From Pseudomonadota bacterium (GTDB lineage Bacteria > Pseudomonadota > Alphaproteobacteria > Caulobacterales > Caulobacteraceae), in assembly GCA_963205025.1 (NCBI GenBank), contig CAUJHO010000013.1:22255-86254 (forward strand): a DNA stretch of 64,000 bases, given 5' to 3'. Positions within the stretch are counted from its first letter, which is position 1. Each line of letters opens with the position of its first letter. The notes beneath the pieces were generated by a model, which ran no database searches, was not told the origin of the DNA, and was given only the letters and a program-made list of their open reading frames with translations. Positions 1 through 9,317 of this stretch are shown here, piece after piece. Position numbers and translations under genes: made by a program.

Positions 1-1797
1 ATGGAGAATGACCCCGACGTTCTGGGCATGGTCGCGGCCTCGGCGGCCCTGACCCTGTCGGGCGTGCCCTTCATGGGCCCGATCGGCGCAGCGCGCGTCG
101 GCTATATCAACGGCGAATATGTGCTGAACCCGCTTCTGGATCAGATGGCCGACAGCCAGCTGGACCTCGTCGTCGCCGGCACCCAGGACGCCCTGATGAT
201 GGTCGAGTCCGAAGCCAAGGAGCTGCCGGATGACGTGATGCTCGGCGCCCTGGTGTTCGCGCACCAGTCGATGCAGCCGGTGATCGACGCCATCATCGAG
301 CTGGCCGAACACGCGGCCAAGGATCCGTTCGAGTTCGAGCCGGCTGACGTCTCGGACATCGTCGCCTCGATCAAGGAACTGGTCGGAGAAGACATCAAGG
401 CCGCCTACGCCCACACCGGCAAGTACGACCGCCACACCGCCGTCGGGGCCGCCAAGAAGAAGGCCGCGGAGGCCCTGGTCGCCTCGGATGCCAATCCGGA
501 CGGCGTCGATGCGACCAAGTTCGGCACTGCCTTCAAGGAATGTGAAGCCGACGTCCTGCGCCGTGACATCATCGAGAACAGCCACCGCGTCGACGGTCGC
601 GCGCTCGACAAGGTCCGCGCCATTGTTTCGGAAGTCGGCATCCTGCCGCGGACCCATGGTTCGGCCCTGTTCACCCGGGGTGAAACCCAGGCCATCGTCG
701 TCGCCACCCTCGGCACCGGCGAAGACGAACAGTGGATCGACGCCCTGCAGGGCACCTACAAGGAATCCTTCCTGCTGCACTACAACTTCCCGCCCTATTC
801 GGTCGGTGAAGCGGGCCGCATGGGCTCGCCGGGCCGTCGCGAAATCGGCCACGGCAAACTGGCCTGGCGCGCCATCCGCCCGATGCTGCCGTCCAAGGAA
901 GACTTCCCCTACACCGTCCGCCTGGTCTCCGAGATCACCGAGTCCAACGGCTCGTCCTCGATGGCCACGGTCTGTGGTTCTTCGCTGGCCCTGATGGATG
1001 CCGGCGTGCCGCTGGCCCGGCCGGTCTCGGGCATCGCCATGGGTCTGATCCTGGAGCCGTCGGGTGAATACGCCATCCTGTCGGACATTCTGGGTGACGA
1101 AGATCACCTGGGCGAAATGGACTTCAAGGTCGCCGGCACCCGCGAAGGCATCACCTCGCTGCAGATGGACATCAAGGTCCCTGGCATCACCGAGGAGATC
1201 ATGCGCAAGGCCATCGCCCAGGCCTCGGCCGGTCGTCTGCATATCCTGGACGAAATGGACAAGGCCATCGACGGTGCCCGCACCGAACTGGGCGAATATG
1301 CGCCCAAGATCGAGACCATCAAGATCGCCACCGACAAGATCCGTGAAGTCATCGGCTCGGGCGGCAAGGTGATCCGCGAGATCGTCGAAAAGACCGGAGC
1401 GAAGGTCGACATCGGCGATGACGGCACGATCAAGATCGCCGCCTCGGAACAGTCCAAGATCGACGCGGCCCGCGACTGGATCAAGTCGATCGCGTCGGAG
1501 CCGGAAGTCGGTGCCATCTACACCGGCAAGGTGGTCAAGGTTGTCGACTTCGGGGCCTTCGTGAACTTCTTCGGTGCCAAGGACGGTCTGGTTCACATCA
1601 GCCAACTGGCCCCGCGCAAGGTCGCCAAGGTCTCGGATGTGGTCAATGAAGGCGACCAGGTGAAGGTCAAGTTCCTGGGCTTCGACGATCGCGGCAAGAC
1701 CAAGCTGTCGATGAAGGTCGTCGATCAGGAGACCGGCGAAGACCTGACCGAGAAGTTGGCGGCTGAACGTGAATCCGCCAAGGCCGACGCCGAATAG
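1..1797 (+). CDS. pnp: Polyribonucleotide nucleotidyltransferase (PNPase), 5'-truncated by window edge
   Basis: This is the 3' part of polynucleotide phosphorylase, the phosphorolytic 3'-to-5' exoribonuclease that works with the RNA degradosome in mRNA turnover. The visible 598 residues cover the end of the first RNase PH core, the all-alpha linker, the second RNase PH core (from about [11 protein letters not shown] near residue 197), a KH domain with [12 protein letters not shown] near 450, and a C-terminal S1 domain with [18 protein letters not shown] near 505. The family is usually about 700 residues, so roughly 110 N-terminal residues lie upstream; the ATG at base 1 is internal and not the real start. 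A strong hairpin terminator follows the stop codon. Confidence 0.97.
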   Translation: MENDPDVLGMVAASAALTLSGVPFMGPIGAARVGYINGEYVLNPLLDQMADSQLDLVVAGTQDALMMVESEAKELPDDVMLGALVFAHQSMQPVIDAIIELAEHAAKDPFEFEPADVSDIVASIKELVGEDIKAAYAHTGKYDRHTAVGAAKKKAAEALVASDANPDGVDATKFGTAFKECEADVLRRDIIENSHRVDGRALDKVRAIVSEVGILPRTHGSALFTRGETQAIVVATLGTGEDEQWIDALQGTYKESFLLHYNFPPYSVGEAGRMGSPGRREIGHGKLAWRAIRPMLPSKEDFPYTVRLVSEITESNGSSSMATVCGSSLALMDAGVPLARPVSGIAMGLILEPSGEYAILSDILGDEDHLGEMDFKVAGTREGITSLQMDIKVPGITEEIMRKAIAQASAGRLHILDEMDKAIDGARTELGEYAPKIETIKIATDKIREVIGSGGKVIREIVEKTGAKVDIGDDGTIKIAASEQSKIDAARDWIKSIASEPEVGAIYTGKVVKVVDFGAFVNFFGAKDGLVHISQLAPRKVAKVSDVVNEGDQVKVKFLGFDDRGKTKLSMKVVDQETGEDLTEKLAAERESAKADAE

Positions 1798-1822
1798 GCA
1801 TTGGTCGATCAGATCGGTGTTT

Positions 1823-1849
1823 GAAAGGGGCCCTTGCGGCCCCTTTCTC
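1823..1849 (+). terminator. Intrinsic terminator after pnp
   Basis: A 10-bp perfect stem, GAAAGGGGCC pairing with GGCCCCTTTC around a CTTGC loop, begins 26 bases after the pnp stop codon. The following T-tract is poor (TCATAT), so termination may be partial. It separates pnp from the parS-containing gap and the DUF6489 gene. Confidence 0.75.
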
Positions 1850-1859
1850 ATATCGCCAC

Positions 1860-1875
1860 TGTTTCACGTGAAACA
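1860..1875. promoter_or_regulatory. parS centromere site 1
   Basis: A perfect 16-bp palindrome TGTTTCACGTGAAACA, identical to the bacterial parS consensus bound by ParB. It lies between the pnp terminator and the DUF6489 start codon. parA and parB themselves are encoded 4-5 kb downstream, so the partition system and its DNA target are in one neighbourhood. ParB loads here, slides as a CTP clamp and spreads, and ParA moves the complex during segregation (family knowledge). Confidence 0.95.
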
Positions 1876-1887
1876 CGGAGCCCTGCC

Positions 1888-2127
1888 ATGAAGATCAATA
1901 TCGAGATCGACTGCACCCCGACCGAGGCCCGGACCTTTCTCGGCCTGCCGGATGTGACCCCCCTGAACGAACATCTCGTCGGCGAGATGCAACGACGTAT
2001 GGACGAGAACATGGCCCGGATGCAGCCTGAAGAGCTGATGAAGACCTGGGCCTCCTTCGGGGTTCAGGCCACCGAACAGTTCCGCAGCATGATGGGGATG
2101 GCGGCAACCGGTGCCACCAAACCCTGA
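1888..2127 (+). CDS. DUF6489 family small protein
   Basis: A 79-residue protein, MKINIEIDCTPTEARTFLGL..., that I recognise as the DUF6489 type found in many alphaproteobacteria. Its function is unknown. The tail is Met-rich and amphipathic (RMDENMARMQPEELMKTW), which hints at helical packing and not at an enzyme. I chose the ATG at 1888, not the upstream in-frame start at 1834, because the longer reading runs through the parS palindrome and the added N-terminus looks non-coding. It lies between parS site 1 and mnmE. Confidence 0.8.
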   Translation: MKINIEIDCTPTEARTFLGLPDVTPLNEHLVGEMQRRMDENMARMQPEELMKTWASFGVQATEQFRSMMGMAATGATKP

Positions 2128-2166
2128 GCCGCGCCCCTCCAGCCGCGAACGACCGGTGCCACCGCC

Positions 2167-3453
2167 ATGACTGACACCATCTTTGCCCTGGCCACCCCGC
2201 CCGGCCGGGGGGCTGTCGCGGTCCTGCGAATCAGCGGCCCCCAAACCGCTGACATTCTGTCGTCGTTGGGGGCCGGCGGCCTGACGCCTCGCCGCGCCGG
2301 TCTCCGGTCGCTCAAGGACGCCCGAGGCGGCAAAATCGATCAGGCCCTGGTCCTTCGTTTCATCGCGCCGAACAGCTTTTCAGGCGAAGACCTGGCCGAA
2401 CTGCACCTTCACGGCGGCTTCGCCGTCGTGGAAGCCGTAGTCGAGCGTCTGCTTCAGCTCGGGCTGCGCCTGGCCGAGCCCGGCGAATTCACCCGTCGCG
2501 CCTTCGAAAACGGCAAGCTCGACCTGACCCAGGCCGAGGCCGTCGCCGACCTTATCGATGCGGAAACCAGTGCCCAGCGCGACCAGGCGCTGCGCCAACT
2601 CGATGGCGCCCTCAGCCGCCGCTATGACGGCTGGCGCAATCAACTGATTCACATCCTGGCCATGCTGGAGGCCGCCGTCGATTTCCCGGACGAAGAGTTG
2701 CCGGAGAATGTGGCCGAACGCGCCCTGCCCGGTATCGACGGACTGATCGCCGATCTGGAAGCCGCTCTCACCGACGGCCAACGGGGCGAGCGCATCCGTA
2801 CCGGCTTTCGGATCGCCCTTACCGGCGCCCCCAACGCCGGCAAGTCGTCCCTCTTCAACGCCCTGATCGGACGCGACGCCGCCATCGTCACCCCGATTGC
2901 TGGTACCACCCGCGATATTATCGAGGCTTCTCTGGTCTTGGGCGGTCGCAAGGTCCTGATCGCCGATACTGCAGGCTTGCGCGAAACCGATGACATCATC
3001 GAGGCCGAAGGCGTCGCCCGCGCCCGCGCCTGGGCCGAAGCGGCCGATCTGACGCTGCTGCTTTCCCCTGTCGATGAGGCGATGCCGGACCGACCGCCTG
3101 GCGTCTGGCAGATCCGGACCAAGGCCGACCTCGGCCTCGAAGCCGGTGCCGTCAGCGCCGCCACGGGCCAAGGCATCCCGGAGCTGATCGAACGACTAGA
3201 GGCTGCCGTCATCGCGGCGACCACCGGAGACGATTTCCCGGTCGCAACCCAGGCCCGCCACCGGGGCCGCCTGGTTGAAGCACATGGCCACCTGTTACGG
3301 GCGAGACAGAACCTCGGCGATAGCGGCGCTTCCCCTGAGCTGGCAGCGGAAGACGTGCGCCTGGCGATCCGGGCTCTGGAGGCGATTACCGGCCGGGTCG
3401 ATGTCGAATCGGTTCTGGACGTCATCTTTTCCAGCTTCTGCATCGGAAAGTGA
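2167..3453 (+). CDS. mnmE: tRNA uridine-5-carboxymethylaminomethyl(34) synthesis GTPase MnmE
   Basis: MnmE partners MnmG to add the carboxymethylaminomethyl group to U34 of certain tRNAs, using GTP and methylene-tetrahydrofolate. The 428 residues have the N-terminal TrmE folate-binding domain ([19 protein letters not shown]), a helical domain, an inserted G domain with Walker [11 protein letters not shown] near 220 and the GTTRD switch region near 246, and the conserved C-terminal CIGK, whose Cys is functionally important in the family. It sits between the two parS sites. The partner gene mnmG follows after an 87-bp gap that contains parS site 2. Confidence 0.97.
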   Translation: MTDTIFALATPPGRGAVAVLRISGPQTADILSSLGAGGLTPRRAGLRSLKDARGGKIDQALVLRFIAPNSFSGEDLAELHLHGGFAVVEAVVERLLQLGLRLAEPGEFTRRAFENGKLDLTQAEAVADLIDAETSAQRDQALRQLDGALSRRYDGWRNQLIHILAMLEAAVDFPDEELPENVAERALPGIDGLIADLEAALTDGQRGERIRTGFRIALTGAPNAGKSSLFNALIGRDAAIVTPIAGTTRDIIEASLVLGGRKVLIADTAGLRETDDIIEAEGVARARAWAEAADLTLLLSPVDEAMPDRPPGVWQIRTKADLGLEAGAVSAATGQGIPELIERLEAAVIAATTGDDFPVATQARHRGRLVEAHGHLLRARQNLGDSGASPELAAEDVRLAIRALEAITGRVDVESVLDVIFSSFCIGK

Positions 3454-3458
3454 TCGCC

Positions 3459-3474
3459 TGTTTCACGTGAAACA
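3459..3474. promoter_or_regulatory. parS centromere site 2
   Basis: A second perfect TGTTTCACGTGAAACA palindrome, starting 6 bases after the mnmE stop codon and 67 bases before the mnmG start. Its identity to site 1, 1599 bp away, makes chance very unlikely. Two closely spaced sites are typical of parS clusters near replication origins. Confidence 0.95.
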
Positions 3475-3540
3475 GACCGCCCCCGGTTCCGCCACTCCCG
3501 ACGGTCTGCTATAGGCCGCTTCCTTCTTTCGGAGCCCGCC

Positions 3541-5418
3541 TTGAGCCTGCATTGGGATGTGATCGTGATCGGCGGCGGCCATGCCGGCTGCGAGGCGGCC
3601 CACGCCGCCTGGCGCGCCGGCGCCCGCACCCTGCTGCTCACCCACAAGCTCGAGACCATTGGCGAAATGAGCTGCAATCCCGCCATGGGCGGTCTCGGAA
3701 AAGGCCATCTGATCCGCGAGATCGATGCCCTGGACGGTCTGATGGGCCGGATTACGGACCAGGCCGCCATCCAGTATCGCCTGCTCAACCGGTCCAAGGG
3801 CCCGGCTGTCCGCGGACCCCGCGCCCAGATCGATCGTGGCCTCTATCGCGCGGCGATGCAGGCCGCCCTTGCCGAAAGCGAAGGCCTGGCCCTTGAGGCC
3901 GCCGCGGTCGAGGACCTGATCGTCGAGAACGGCCGCGTCGTCGGGGTTTCCGATGATCGCGGTCGCGCCTGGCGCGCCGGGGCCGTCATCCTGACGACCG
4001 GGACCTTCCTGAAGGGGGTCATCCATCGCGGCAATGAGAGGATCCCCGCCGGCCGCATTGGAGATCAACCCTCGGTCGGCCTGTCGGAACGACTGTACAG
4101 CCTCGATCTCAGGATGGGGCGACTGAAGACCGGTACGCCCGCACGGCTGGAGTATGACTCCATCGGCTGGGCCCAGCTGGAAATGCAGGACGCTGACAGT
4201 TCGCCGTCGCGCTTCTCCTTCCTGGCGGACGGAGCCACCCTCCCCCAGATCGCCTGCGGTGTAACCGCCACGAACGAAAGAACGCACCGGATCATCGCCG
4301 AGAACCTCGACGAATCCGCAGTCTACGGCGGCCGCTTGTCCGGCAAGGGGCCGCGCTACTGCCCGTCGATTGAGGACAAGGTCGTCCGCTTCGCCGACAA
4401 GACGAGCCATCAGGTCTTTCTGGAGCCCGAGGGCCTGCCGGGCAATCCCGACGGTCAGACCGTCTATCCAAACGGGGTCTCGACCTCGGTCTCGGAAGCG
4501 ACCCAGCTGGCCTTTCTGCGAACCCTTCCGGGCCTCGAGGCCGTGCGCGTGCGCCGGTATGGCTACGCCATCGAGTATGACTACGTCGACCCCACCAGCC
4601 TGCATCCCACGCTCGAGCTTCGGGCCCTGCCGAGTCTCTATCTCGCCGGCCAGATCAACGGCACGACCGGCTATGAGGAGGCGGGCGCACAAGGTCTGAT
4701 CGCCGGTCTGAACGCCGCCCGCGCCGTCGCCGGTCAGGACGGAATCGTGCTCGGGCGCGACCAGGCCTATATCGGCGTGATGATCGACGACCTGGTCACA
4801 CGCGGTGTGACCGAGCCCTACCGCATGTTCACCAGTCGAGCCGAGTTCCGTCTGTCCCTGCGCGCCGACAATGCTGATCAACGATTGACGCCGCTGGCGA
4901 TGCAGGTTGGTCTGGTTGGATCTGCGCGCCGTCAGGCGTTTGACGTCAAAGCCGGAATCCTGACGCGGGCGCGCCGACTGATGACGGAGACGGAACTGAC
5001 GCCCAATGCGGCCAACCGCTTGGGATTAAAGGTCAATCAGGATGGTCAGCGCCGGTCGCTGAGCCAGCTTCTGACCTATCCGGGCGCCTCGCTGGAGATC
5101 TTTGCCGCGACCTGGCCCGAGATTCACACCTGGTCACCAGAGGTCGCCGAGCAGATCGAGATCGACGCGGCCTATGCCGGCTACCTCGGCCGCCAGGCGG
5201 CCGATGCCGACGCCCTGCGACGTGATGAGGCCCTGGTCATACCGGACGATCTCGACTTTTCGATCGTCGGAGGCCTATCCCATGAGGTGCGGGAAAAGCT
5301 GAGCTCGGTTCGACCGCGCACGCTCGGCCAGGCGGGGCGTATCGAGGGTGTCACGCCGGGGGCTCTGACGGCGCTGCTGGCCCACGTCCGTCGTGGCCGA
5401 TCAGACGCGGCCGCGTGA
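3541..5418 (+). CDS. mnmG: tRNA uridine-5-carboxymethylaminomethyl(34) synthesis enzyme MnmG
   Basis: This is the FAD-dependent partner of MnmE in wobble-uridine modification. The 625 residues begin with a Rossmann FAD motif (GGGHAGCEAA near residue 12), followed by the conserved MSCNPAMGGLGKGHL segment, and end with the helical GidA C-terminal domain. Length matches the family. The start is TTG at 3541, immediately before the FAD fold and preceded by GGAGCCCGCC; no upstream ATG is suitable. The last 26 bases overlap the rsmG start, which suggests translational coupling. Confidence 0.97.
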   Translation: MSLHWDVIVIGGGHAGCEAAHAAWRAGARTLLLTHKLETIGEMSCNPAMGGLGKGHLIREIDALDGLMGRITDQAAIQYRLLNRSKGPAVRGPRAQIDRGLYRAAMQAALAESEGLALEAAAVEDLIVENGRVVGVSDDRGRAWRAGAVILTTGTFLKGVIHRGNERIPAGRIGDQPSVGLSERLYSLDLRMGRLKTGTPARLEYDSIGWAQLEMQDADSSPSRFSFLADGATLPQIACGVTATNERTHRIIAENLDESAVYGGRLSGKGPRYCPSIEDKVVRFADKTSHQVFLEPEGLPGNPDGQTVYPNGVSTSVSEATQLAFLRTLPGLEAVRVRRYGYAIEYDYVDPTSLHPTLELRALPSLYLAGQINGTTGYEEAGAQGLIAGLNAARAVAGQDGIVLGRDQAYIGVMIDDLVTRGVTEPYRMFTSRAEFRLSLRADNADQRLTPLAMQVGLVGSARRQAFDVKAGILTRARRLMTETELTPNAANRLGLKVNQDGQRRSLSQLLTYPGASLEIFAATWPEIHTWSPEVAEQIEIDAAYAGYLGRQAADADALRRDEALVIPDDLDFSIVGGLSHEVREKLSSVRPRTLGQAGRIEGVTPGALTALLAHVRRGRSDAAA

Positions 5419-6037
5419 TCCCGTGGACGCGCGTGCCTTTCAAAACCTGACCGGAGCCTCTGACCAGGCCATCGCTGATCTGGATCGCTATCGCCAGATG
5501 CTCGAGGCCGGCAATGCCGTGATGAACCTCGTCGGCCCGGCCAGCCTGCCCGACTTCTGGAACCGCCATGCGCTCGATAGCGCCCAGCTTCTGCCCCTGG
5601 CCCCCGACGCCCGGGTCTGGGCGGATCTGGGTGCCGGGGCCGGCCTGCCCGGCGTGGTTCTGGCTGTTCTCCTGAAGGAGGCCCCCGAGGCGAAGGTCTG
5701 GCTGATCGACAGCCAGACCAAACGTTGTCGTTTCCTTTCAGACGTTGTCAGCGCCCTGTCTCTACCAGCCGAAGTCGTCAATGCTCGGGCCGAATCCCTG
5801 TCGATCAAGGCGGATGTGGTGACGGCCCGAGCCTGTGCCCCGCTTGACAGGCTACTGCAATTTGCCGAGCCCTATCGTCGCAGGGGAGCCGAAGCGCTGT
5901 TCCTGAAAGGCGAGAAGGCCGAAGACGAAATCGCCGAGGCCCGCCGGCATCATCGCTTCGATGCCGAGGTCCTGCCGTCCGCCAGCGATCCCCGAGGTCG
6001 CATCCTTCGTATCCGGAGCCGCCAAGTTGCCGCGTGA
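5393..6037 (+). CDS. rsmG: 16S rRNA (guanine(527)-N(7))-methyltransferase RsmG
   Basis: RsmG (formerly GidB) uses SAM to methylate N7 of G527 in 16S rRNA; loss of it gives low-level streptomycin resistance in several bacteria. The 214 residues contain the SAM-binding motif DLGAGAGLPG near 78 and the downstream conserved segments VVTARACAPLDRLL and LFLKGEK. The chosen GTG start overlaps the end of mnmG by 26 bp, and the 3' end overlaps parA by about 11 bp, so mnmG, rsmG, parA and parB look like one transcript. Confidence 0.95.
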   Translation: MADQTRPRDPVDARAFQNLTGASDQAIADLDRYRQMLEAGNAVMNLVGPASLPDFWNRHALDSAQLLPLAPDARVWADLGAGAGLPGVVLAVLLKEAPEAKVWLIDSQTKRCRFLSDVVSALSLPAEVVNARAESLSIKADVVTARACAPLDRLLQFAEPYRRRGAEALFLKGEKAEDEIAEARRHHRFDAEVLPSASDPRGRILRIRSRQVAA

Positions 6038-6863
6038 AGTTCCCCCCCCTCGCATTCTCGCCGTCGCCAACCAGAAGGGTGGCGTTGGCAAGACAACCAC
6101 GGCCATCAATCTGGGCACCGCCCTGGCTGCGGTCGGAGAGCGGGTGCTGCTGATCGACATGGACCCCCAGGGCAATGCCTCGACCGGCCTGGGTGTGCCA
6201 CGCGAACACCGGCGGGTGACGATCTATGATTCCATCGTCGACGGTCGCCCCCTGCACGAGGCTGCGGTCGCCACCCAGGTTCCGAACCTGTGGCTGGTGC
6301 CGTCCGATCCGGACCTGTCCGGCATCGAAATCGAACTCGGCCAGGCCGACCGTCGCTCGTTCCGCCTGCGCGATGCCATAGATCGGCTCAAGCAGCTAAA
6401 GGACAGCCTGAAGCCGACCTATGTGCTGATCGACTGTCCGCCGTCGCTGAACCTGCTGACCGTCAATGCCATGTCGGCTGCCGATGCCGTGCTGGTCCCG
6501 CTGCAGTGTGAGTTCTTCGCCCTGGAGGGCCTGACCCAGCTGATGCGGACCATCGATCTGGTCCGGTCCAGTCTCAACCCCCGCCTCGACATCCAGGGCA
6601 TCGTCCTGACCATGTACGATCGCCGCAACGCCCTGTCCGGCCAGGTCGAGGCCGATGTCCGGGGCCATTTCGGCGACAAGGTCTATCAGACGGTGATTCC
6701 GCGAAACGTGCGGGTGTCGGAGGCCCCCTCCTTCGGCAAACCGGCCCTGATCTATGATTTGAAATGCGCGGGCAGCCAGGCCTATCTGAACCTGGCGCGC
6801 GAGCTGGTCCGGCGCGAAAGGGCGCGTCGTCGGTCAGAGCAACTTCTTGAGAAAGCTGAATAA
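6027..6863 (+). CDS. parA: Chromosome partitioning ATPase ParA
   Basis: ParA is the Walker-type ATPase that binds nucleoid DNA and moves ParB-parS complexes apart. The deviant Walker A motif KGGVGKTT lies near residue 17, with LIDMDPQGN and VLIDCPPSLN downstream and the family-typical end segment PRNVRVSEAPSFGKP. Gene order and overlap with parB confirm the chromosomal type. I chose the TTG at 6027 (278 residues), since known ParA proteins begin only a few residues before the Walker motif; the track start at 5961 would add 22 residues read through the end of rsmG. The start choice is an inference. Confidence 0.95.
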   Translation: MPREVPPPRILAVANQKGGVGKTTTAINLGTALAAVGERVLLIDMDPQGNASTGLGVPREHRRVTIYDSIVDGRPLHEAAVATQVPNLWLVPSDPDLSGIEIELGQADRRSFRLRDAIDRLKQLKDSLKPTYVLIDCPPSLNLLTVNAMSAADAVLVPLQCEFFALEGLTQLMRTIDLVRSSLNPRLDIQGIVLTMYDRRNALSGQVEADVRGHFGDKVYQTVIPRNVRVSEAPSFGKPALIYDLKCAGSQAYLNLARELVRRERARRRSEQLLEKAE

Positions 6864-7733
6864 ATGTCTGAGCGTCACCGAGGACTGGGTCGAGGCCTCT
6901 CGGCCCTTCTGAGCGAGGCGGGGGCTGATGTACCCGACGCGCCGCCGCCATCGGCTCCGACCGATATTCCGATCGAGTTGATCCGGCGCAATCCCGAGCA
7001 GCCGCGACGGACCTTCACGGAGGCCGAACTCGACTCCCTGACCGCCTCGGTCAAGGAACGTGGCGTGCTGCAGCCGATCCTGATCCGGCCCGCCCCCGAT
7101 GGCGACGGCTATCAGATCGTCGCCGGCGAACGTCGCTGGCGGGCAGCCCAGAAGGCCAGCCTGGCGACCATCCCGGCAGTCATCCGGGAGCTCGACGACC
7201 GCCAGGTCCTCGAGATCGCGATCATTGAAAATGTTCAGCGCGCCGATCTGAACCCGATTGAAGAGGCCCTGGGCTATCGCTCCCTAATCGAGCGTTTCGG
7301 GCGCACCCATGAGGCGCTTGGTGAAATCGTCGGCAAGAGCCGCAGCCATGTCGCCAACACCCTGCGTCTGCTCACCCTGCCCGACAGCGTGCGCGTCCAT
7401 GTCGAGGAAGGCCGGATCTCCGCCGGCCACGCCCGCGCGCTTCTGACCGCCGACAATGCCGAAGGCCTGGCGCAACGGATCATCGATGAAGGCCTGAGCG
7501 TCCGTCAGGTTGAAGCCCTGGCCAAGGGGCCGGAAGAACGCCCCGCTCGCGCCGGTACCCGCCGCGATGCGGCGGGGCGCAATCCCGACATCGCGGCGCT
7601 GGAGAGCGATCTCTCCGACACCCTGGGGCTTAAGGTCGACCTGGCCGACAAGGGAGGCAAGGGTGCCCTCACGCTGCGCTACGTCACGCTCGAACAGCTC
7701 GATGAACTGTGCCGGCGACTGATGCGCGGTTGA
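6864..7733 (+). CDS. parB: Chromosome partitioning protein ParB
   Basis: ParB is the CTP-dependent DNA clamp that recognises parS. The 289 residues show the N-terminal ParA-stimulating stretch (RGLGRGLSALL), the ParB/Srx CTPase domain with GERRWRA near 90, the ENVQRADLNPIEEA box, a helix-turn-helix region (GKSRSHVANTLRLL), and a C-terminal dimerisation domain. The ATG follows the parA stop codon with no gap. Its targets are the two perfect parS sites 3.4 and 5 kb upstream. It converges with holA. Confidence 0.97.
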   Translation: MSERHRGLGRGLSALLSEAGADVPDAPPPSAPTDIPIELIRRNPEQPRRTFTEAELDSLTASVKERGVLQPILIRPAPDGDGYQIVAGERRWRAAQKASLATIPAVIRELDDRQVLEIAIIENVQRADLNPIEEALGYRSLIERFGRTHEALGEIVGKSRSHVANTLRLLTLPDSVRVHVEEGRISAGHARALLTADNAEGLAQRIIDEGLSVRQVEALAKGPEERPARAGTRRDAAGRNPDIAALESDLSDTLGLKVDLADKGGKGALTLRYVTLEQLDELCRRLMRG

Positions 7734-7758
7734 TCCAAGGTCGATCGCAGGGGCGGCG

Positions 7759-8811
7759 TTAAAGCCCCAGCCGGCGCGCCCGAGCCGCCACCGACAGCAG
7801 CGCCCGTTCGGCAATCAGACCATCGGGCGATCCGGCGCGCTTGCAGGCGCGATCCGCCTCGAGCAGGTCAGACTGCACCGTATCAAGCTCGGCCAGTGAC
7901 CACGACCGCGCCTGACGCAGCATCTCCCGTTCCTGTTTCCAGAAGACGCCGGCGGCCTTGGCCGCCTCCTTCATGTCGGCCCCGCTGCGCGACAGGGTGA
8001 CGATCCGGCGCAGCTTGCCGAGGTGCTGACTGGCGGCACGCACAGCCGAAGGGCCGGTTTCGCCCTCCTCCAGGGCCCGCACCAGTCCGCTGCGCGCGGG
8101 ACCGGGCCGGCCACCGAAGGCGTCATTGGCAGCCTCGAACAGGGAGGCATCCGGTTCGACTCCCAGGAAATCCTCTAGTTCGGCAACGCCCAGAGTCGAC
8201 CCGGATCCTGGCCCGATAAACAGGGCCAGACGCTCGATCTCCTGGCGCGCGACGCCGCGTTCCTTGGGCAAACGCCCCAAGAACACCTCCAGCGCCTCCG
8301 AACTCAGCGACACATTGTCGGCCCTGAGCACCTCTCGGGTCATGCGCGCAATATCGCCGACCTCATCCTCATAACAGGGGATGACCCAGGCGGCGTCGCC
8401 CTTCTCCGCCGCCTTTCTGAGCGCCGAGTCGCGCCCGAGATTGCCGGCTTCAATGACCAGACCGGCGTCTGGATTGAGCCGACCGTCCAGGTGCGCCACC
8501 AGGGCCTCTGCAGCCAGGCGATCGACAGACGCCTTCTCCCCATGCAGGCGCAGCCGCACCAGCCGCTTGCCGCCGAGCATCGACTGCGCCGCCAGCTCCT
8601 CCTCGAGCCGCGCCGGATCGGCCTCCAGGTCGCCGTCGGTGAGAAGGGCGGTATCAAACGGATCGTCGATGTTGGGGACCAGGGCCCGGGCCAGCTGCTC
8701 GCCGCGCTCGCGCACGACGCCGCGATCGCGCCCATAGATCAGGGTCGCCCGCATGGCCGGATCGGGCTTGGCCAGAAAGCGGTCGATATCCGGCCGCCGC
8801 TTGAGGATCAT
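7759..8811 (-). CDS. holA: DNA polymerase III subunit delta
   Basis: HolA is the clamp-loader subunit that opens the beta sliding clamp. The 350-residue protein begins MILKRRPDIDRFLAKPDPAMRATLIYGRDRGVV, the usual delta N-terminus, and ends in the helical collar domain. It lacks a functional P-loop, as expected for delta. Its start overlaps the lptE stop by 4 bp (ATGA), placing it last in a leuS-lptE-holA operon, a common order in proteobacteria. It lies next to parB in convergent orientation. Confidence 0.95.
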   Translation of the reverse strand: MILKRRPDIDRFLAKPDPAMRATLIYGRDRGVVRERGEQLARALVPNIDDPFDTALLTDGDLEADPARLEEELAAQSMLGGKRLVRLRLHGEKASVDRLAAEALVAHLDGRLNPDAGLVIEAGNLGRDSALRKAAEKGDAAWVIPCYEDEVGDIARMTREVLRADNVSLSSEALEVFLGRLPKERGVARQEIERLALFIGPGSGSTLGVAELEDFLGVEPDASLFEAANDAFGGRPGPARSGLVRALEEGETGPSAVRAASQHLGKLRRIVTLSRSGADMKEAAKAAGVFWKQEREMLRQARSWSLAELDTVQSDLLEADRACKRAGSPDGLIAERALLSVAARARRLGL

Positions 8812-9314
8812 CCCCCCACGGCTCCGGCCTGGTCGGCGAACACCTGGGCGAGATCTGAGCGAATCCGGTCAGCCACCTGGGCCGCCGCACGCTCGGATCC
8901 GTCCTCGCCGGCGACCACCCCGGCATAAGGTTGGGCCGAGGCCGCATAGGTGGTCGACACCGTGATGACATCCTCGTGGACGCGCCGGTTGGTCCGGATT
9001 TCCGTCAGGGTATAGGCGACCGTCAGGGTCAGTTCATACCGCGTCGCGGTATCGTCGGCGCGTCGGCCGAGCGGGGACCGCTGTTCCGACAGCCGGGTCG
9101 TCAACCGATAGATCGGTTCGGCCGTCCCGTCCCGACCGAACGCATCCTCCAGCCGCTCGCGGAGCGCGAAACCGGCCCGATTGTTCGGAACCTGAACCGA
9201 GATCCGCTCAAGACCCGCCACCACGCCCGGCTCGGCATACAGGGGCGTAAAGCCCACACAGGCCGAAAGCAGGATCGCCATCGCCCCCAGAATCGGTCCG
9301 GCCAGGCGGTTCAT
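8808..9314 (-). CDS. lptE: LPS assembly lipoprotein LptE
   Basis: LptE plugs the LptD outer-membrane barrel that inserts lipopolysaccharide into the outer leaflet. The 168 residues start with a lipoprotein signal peptide ending LLSAC (Cys19), followed by GFTPLYAEP, which is typical of alphaproteobacterial LptE. The rest has the family's mixed alpha/beta character. It stands between leuS and holA; that location is highly diagnostic because the sequence itself is weakly conserved. Confidence 0.92.
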   Translation of the reverse strand: MNRLAGPILGAMAILLSACVGFTPLYAEPGVVAGLERISVQVPNNRAGFALRERLEDAFGRDGTAEPIYRLTTRLSEQRSPLGRRADDTATRYELTLTVAYTLTEIRTNRRVHEDVITVSTTYAASAQPYAGVVAGEDGSERAAAQVADRIRSDLAQVFADQAGAVGG

Positions 9315-9317
9315 GCG

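Noticed and set aside
1-3. ATG at base 1 as the pnp start
   Set aside because: The N-terminal RNase PH domain part is missing and the protein is about 110 residues short, so the ATG is internal.
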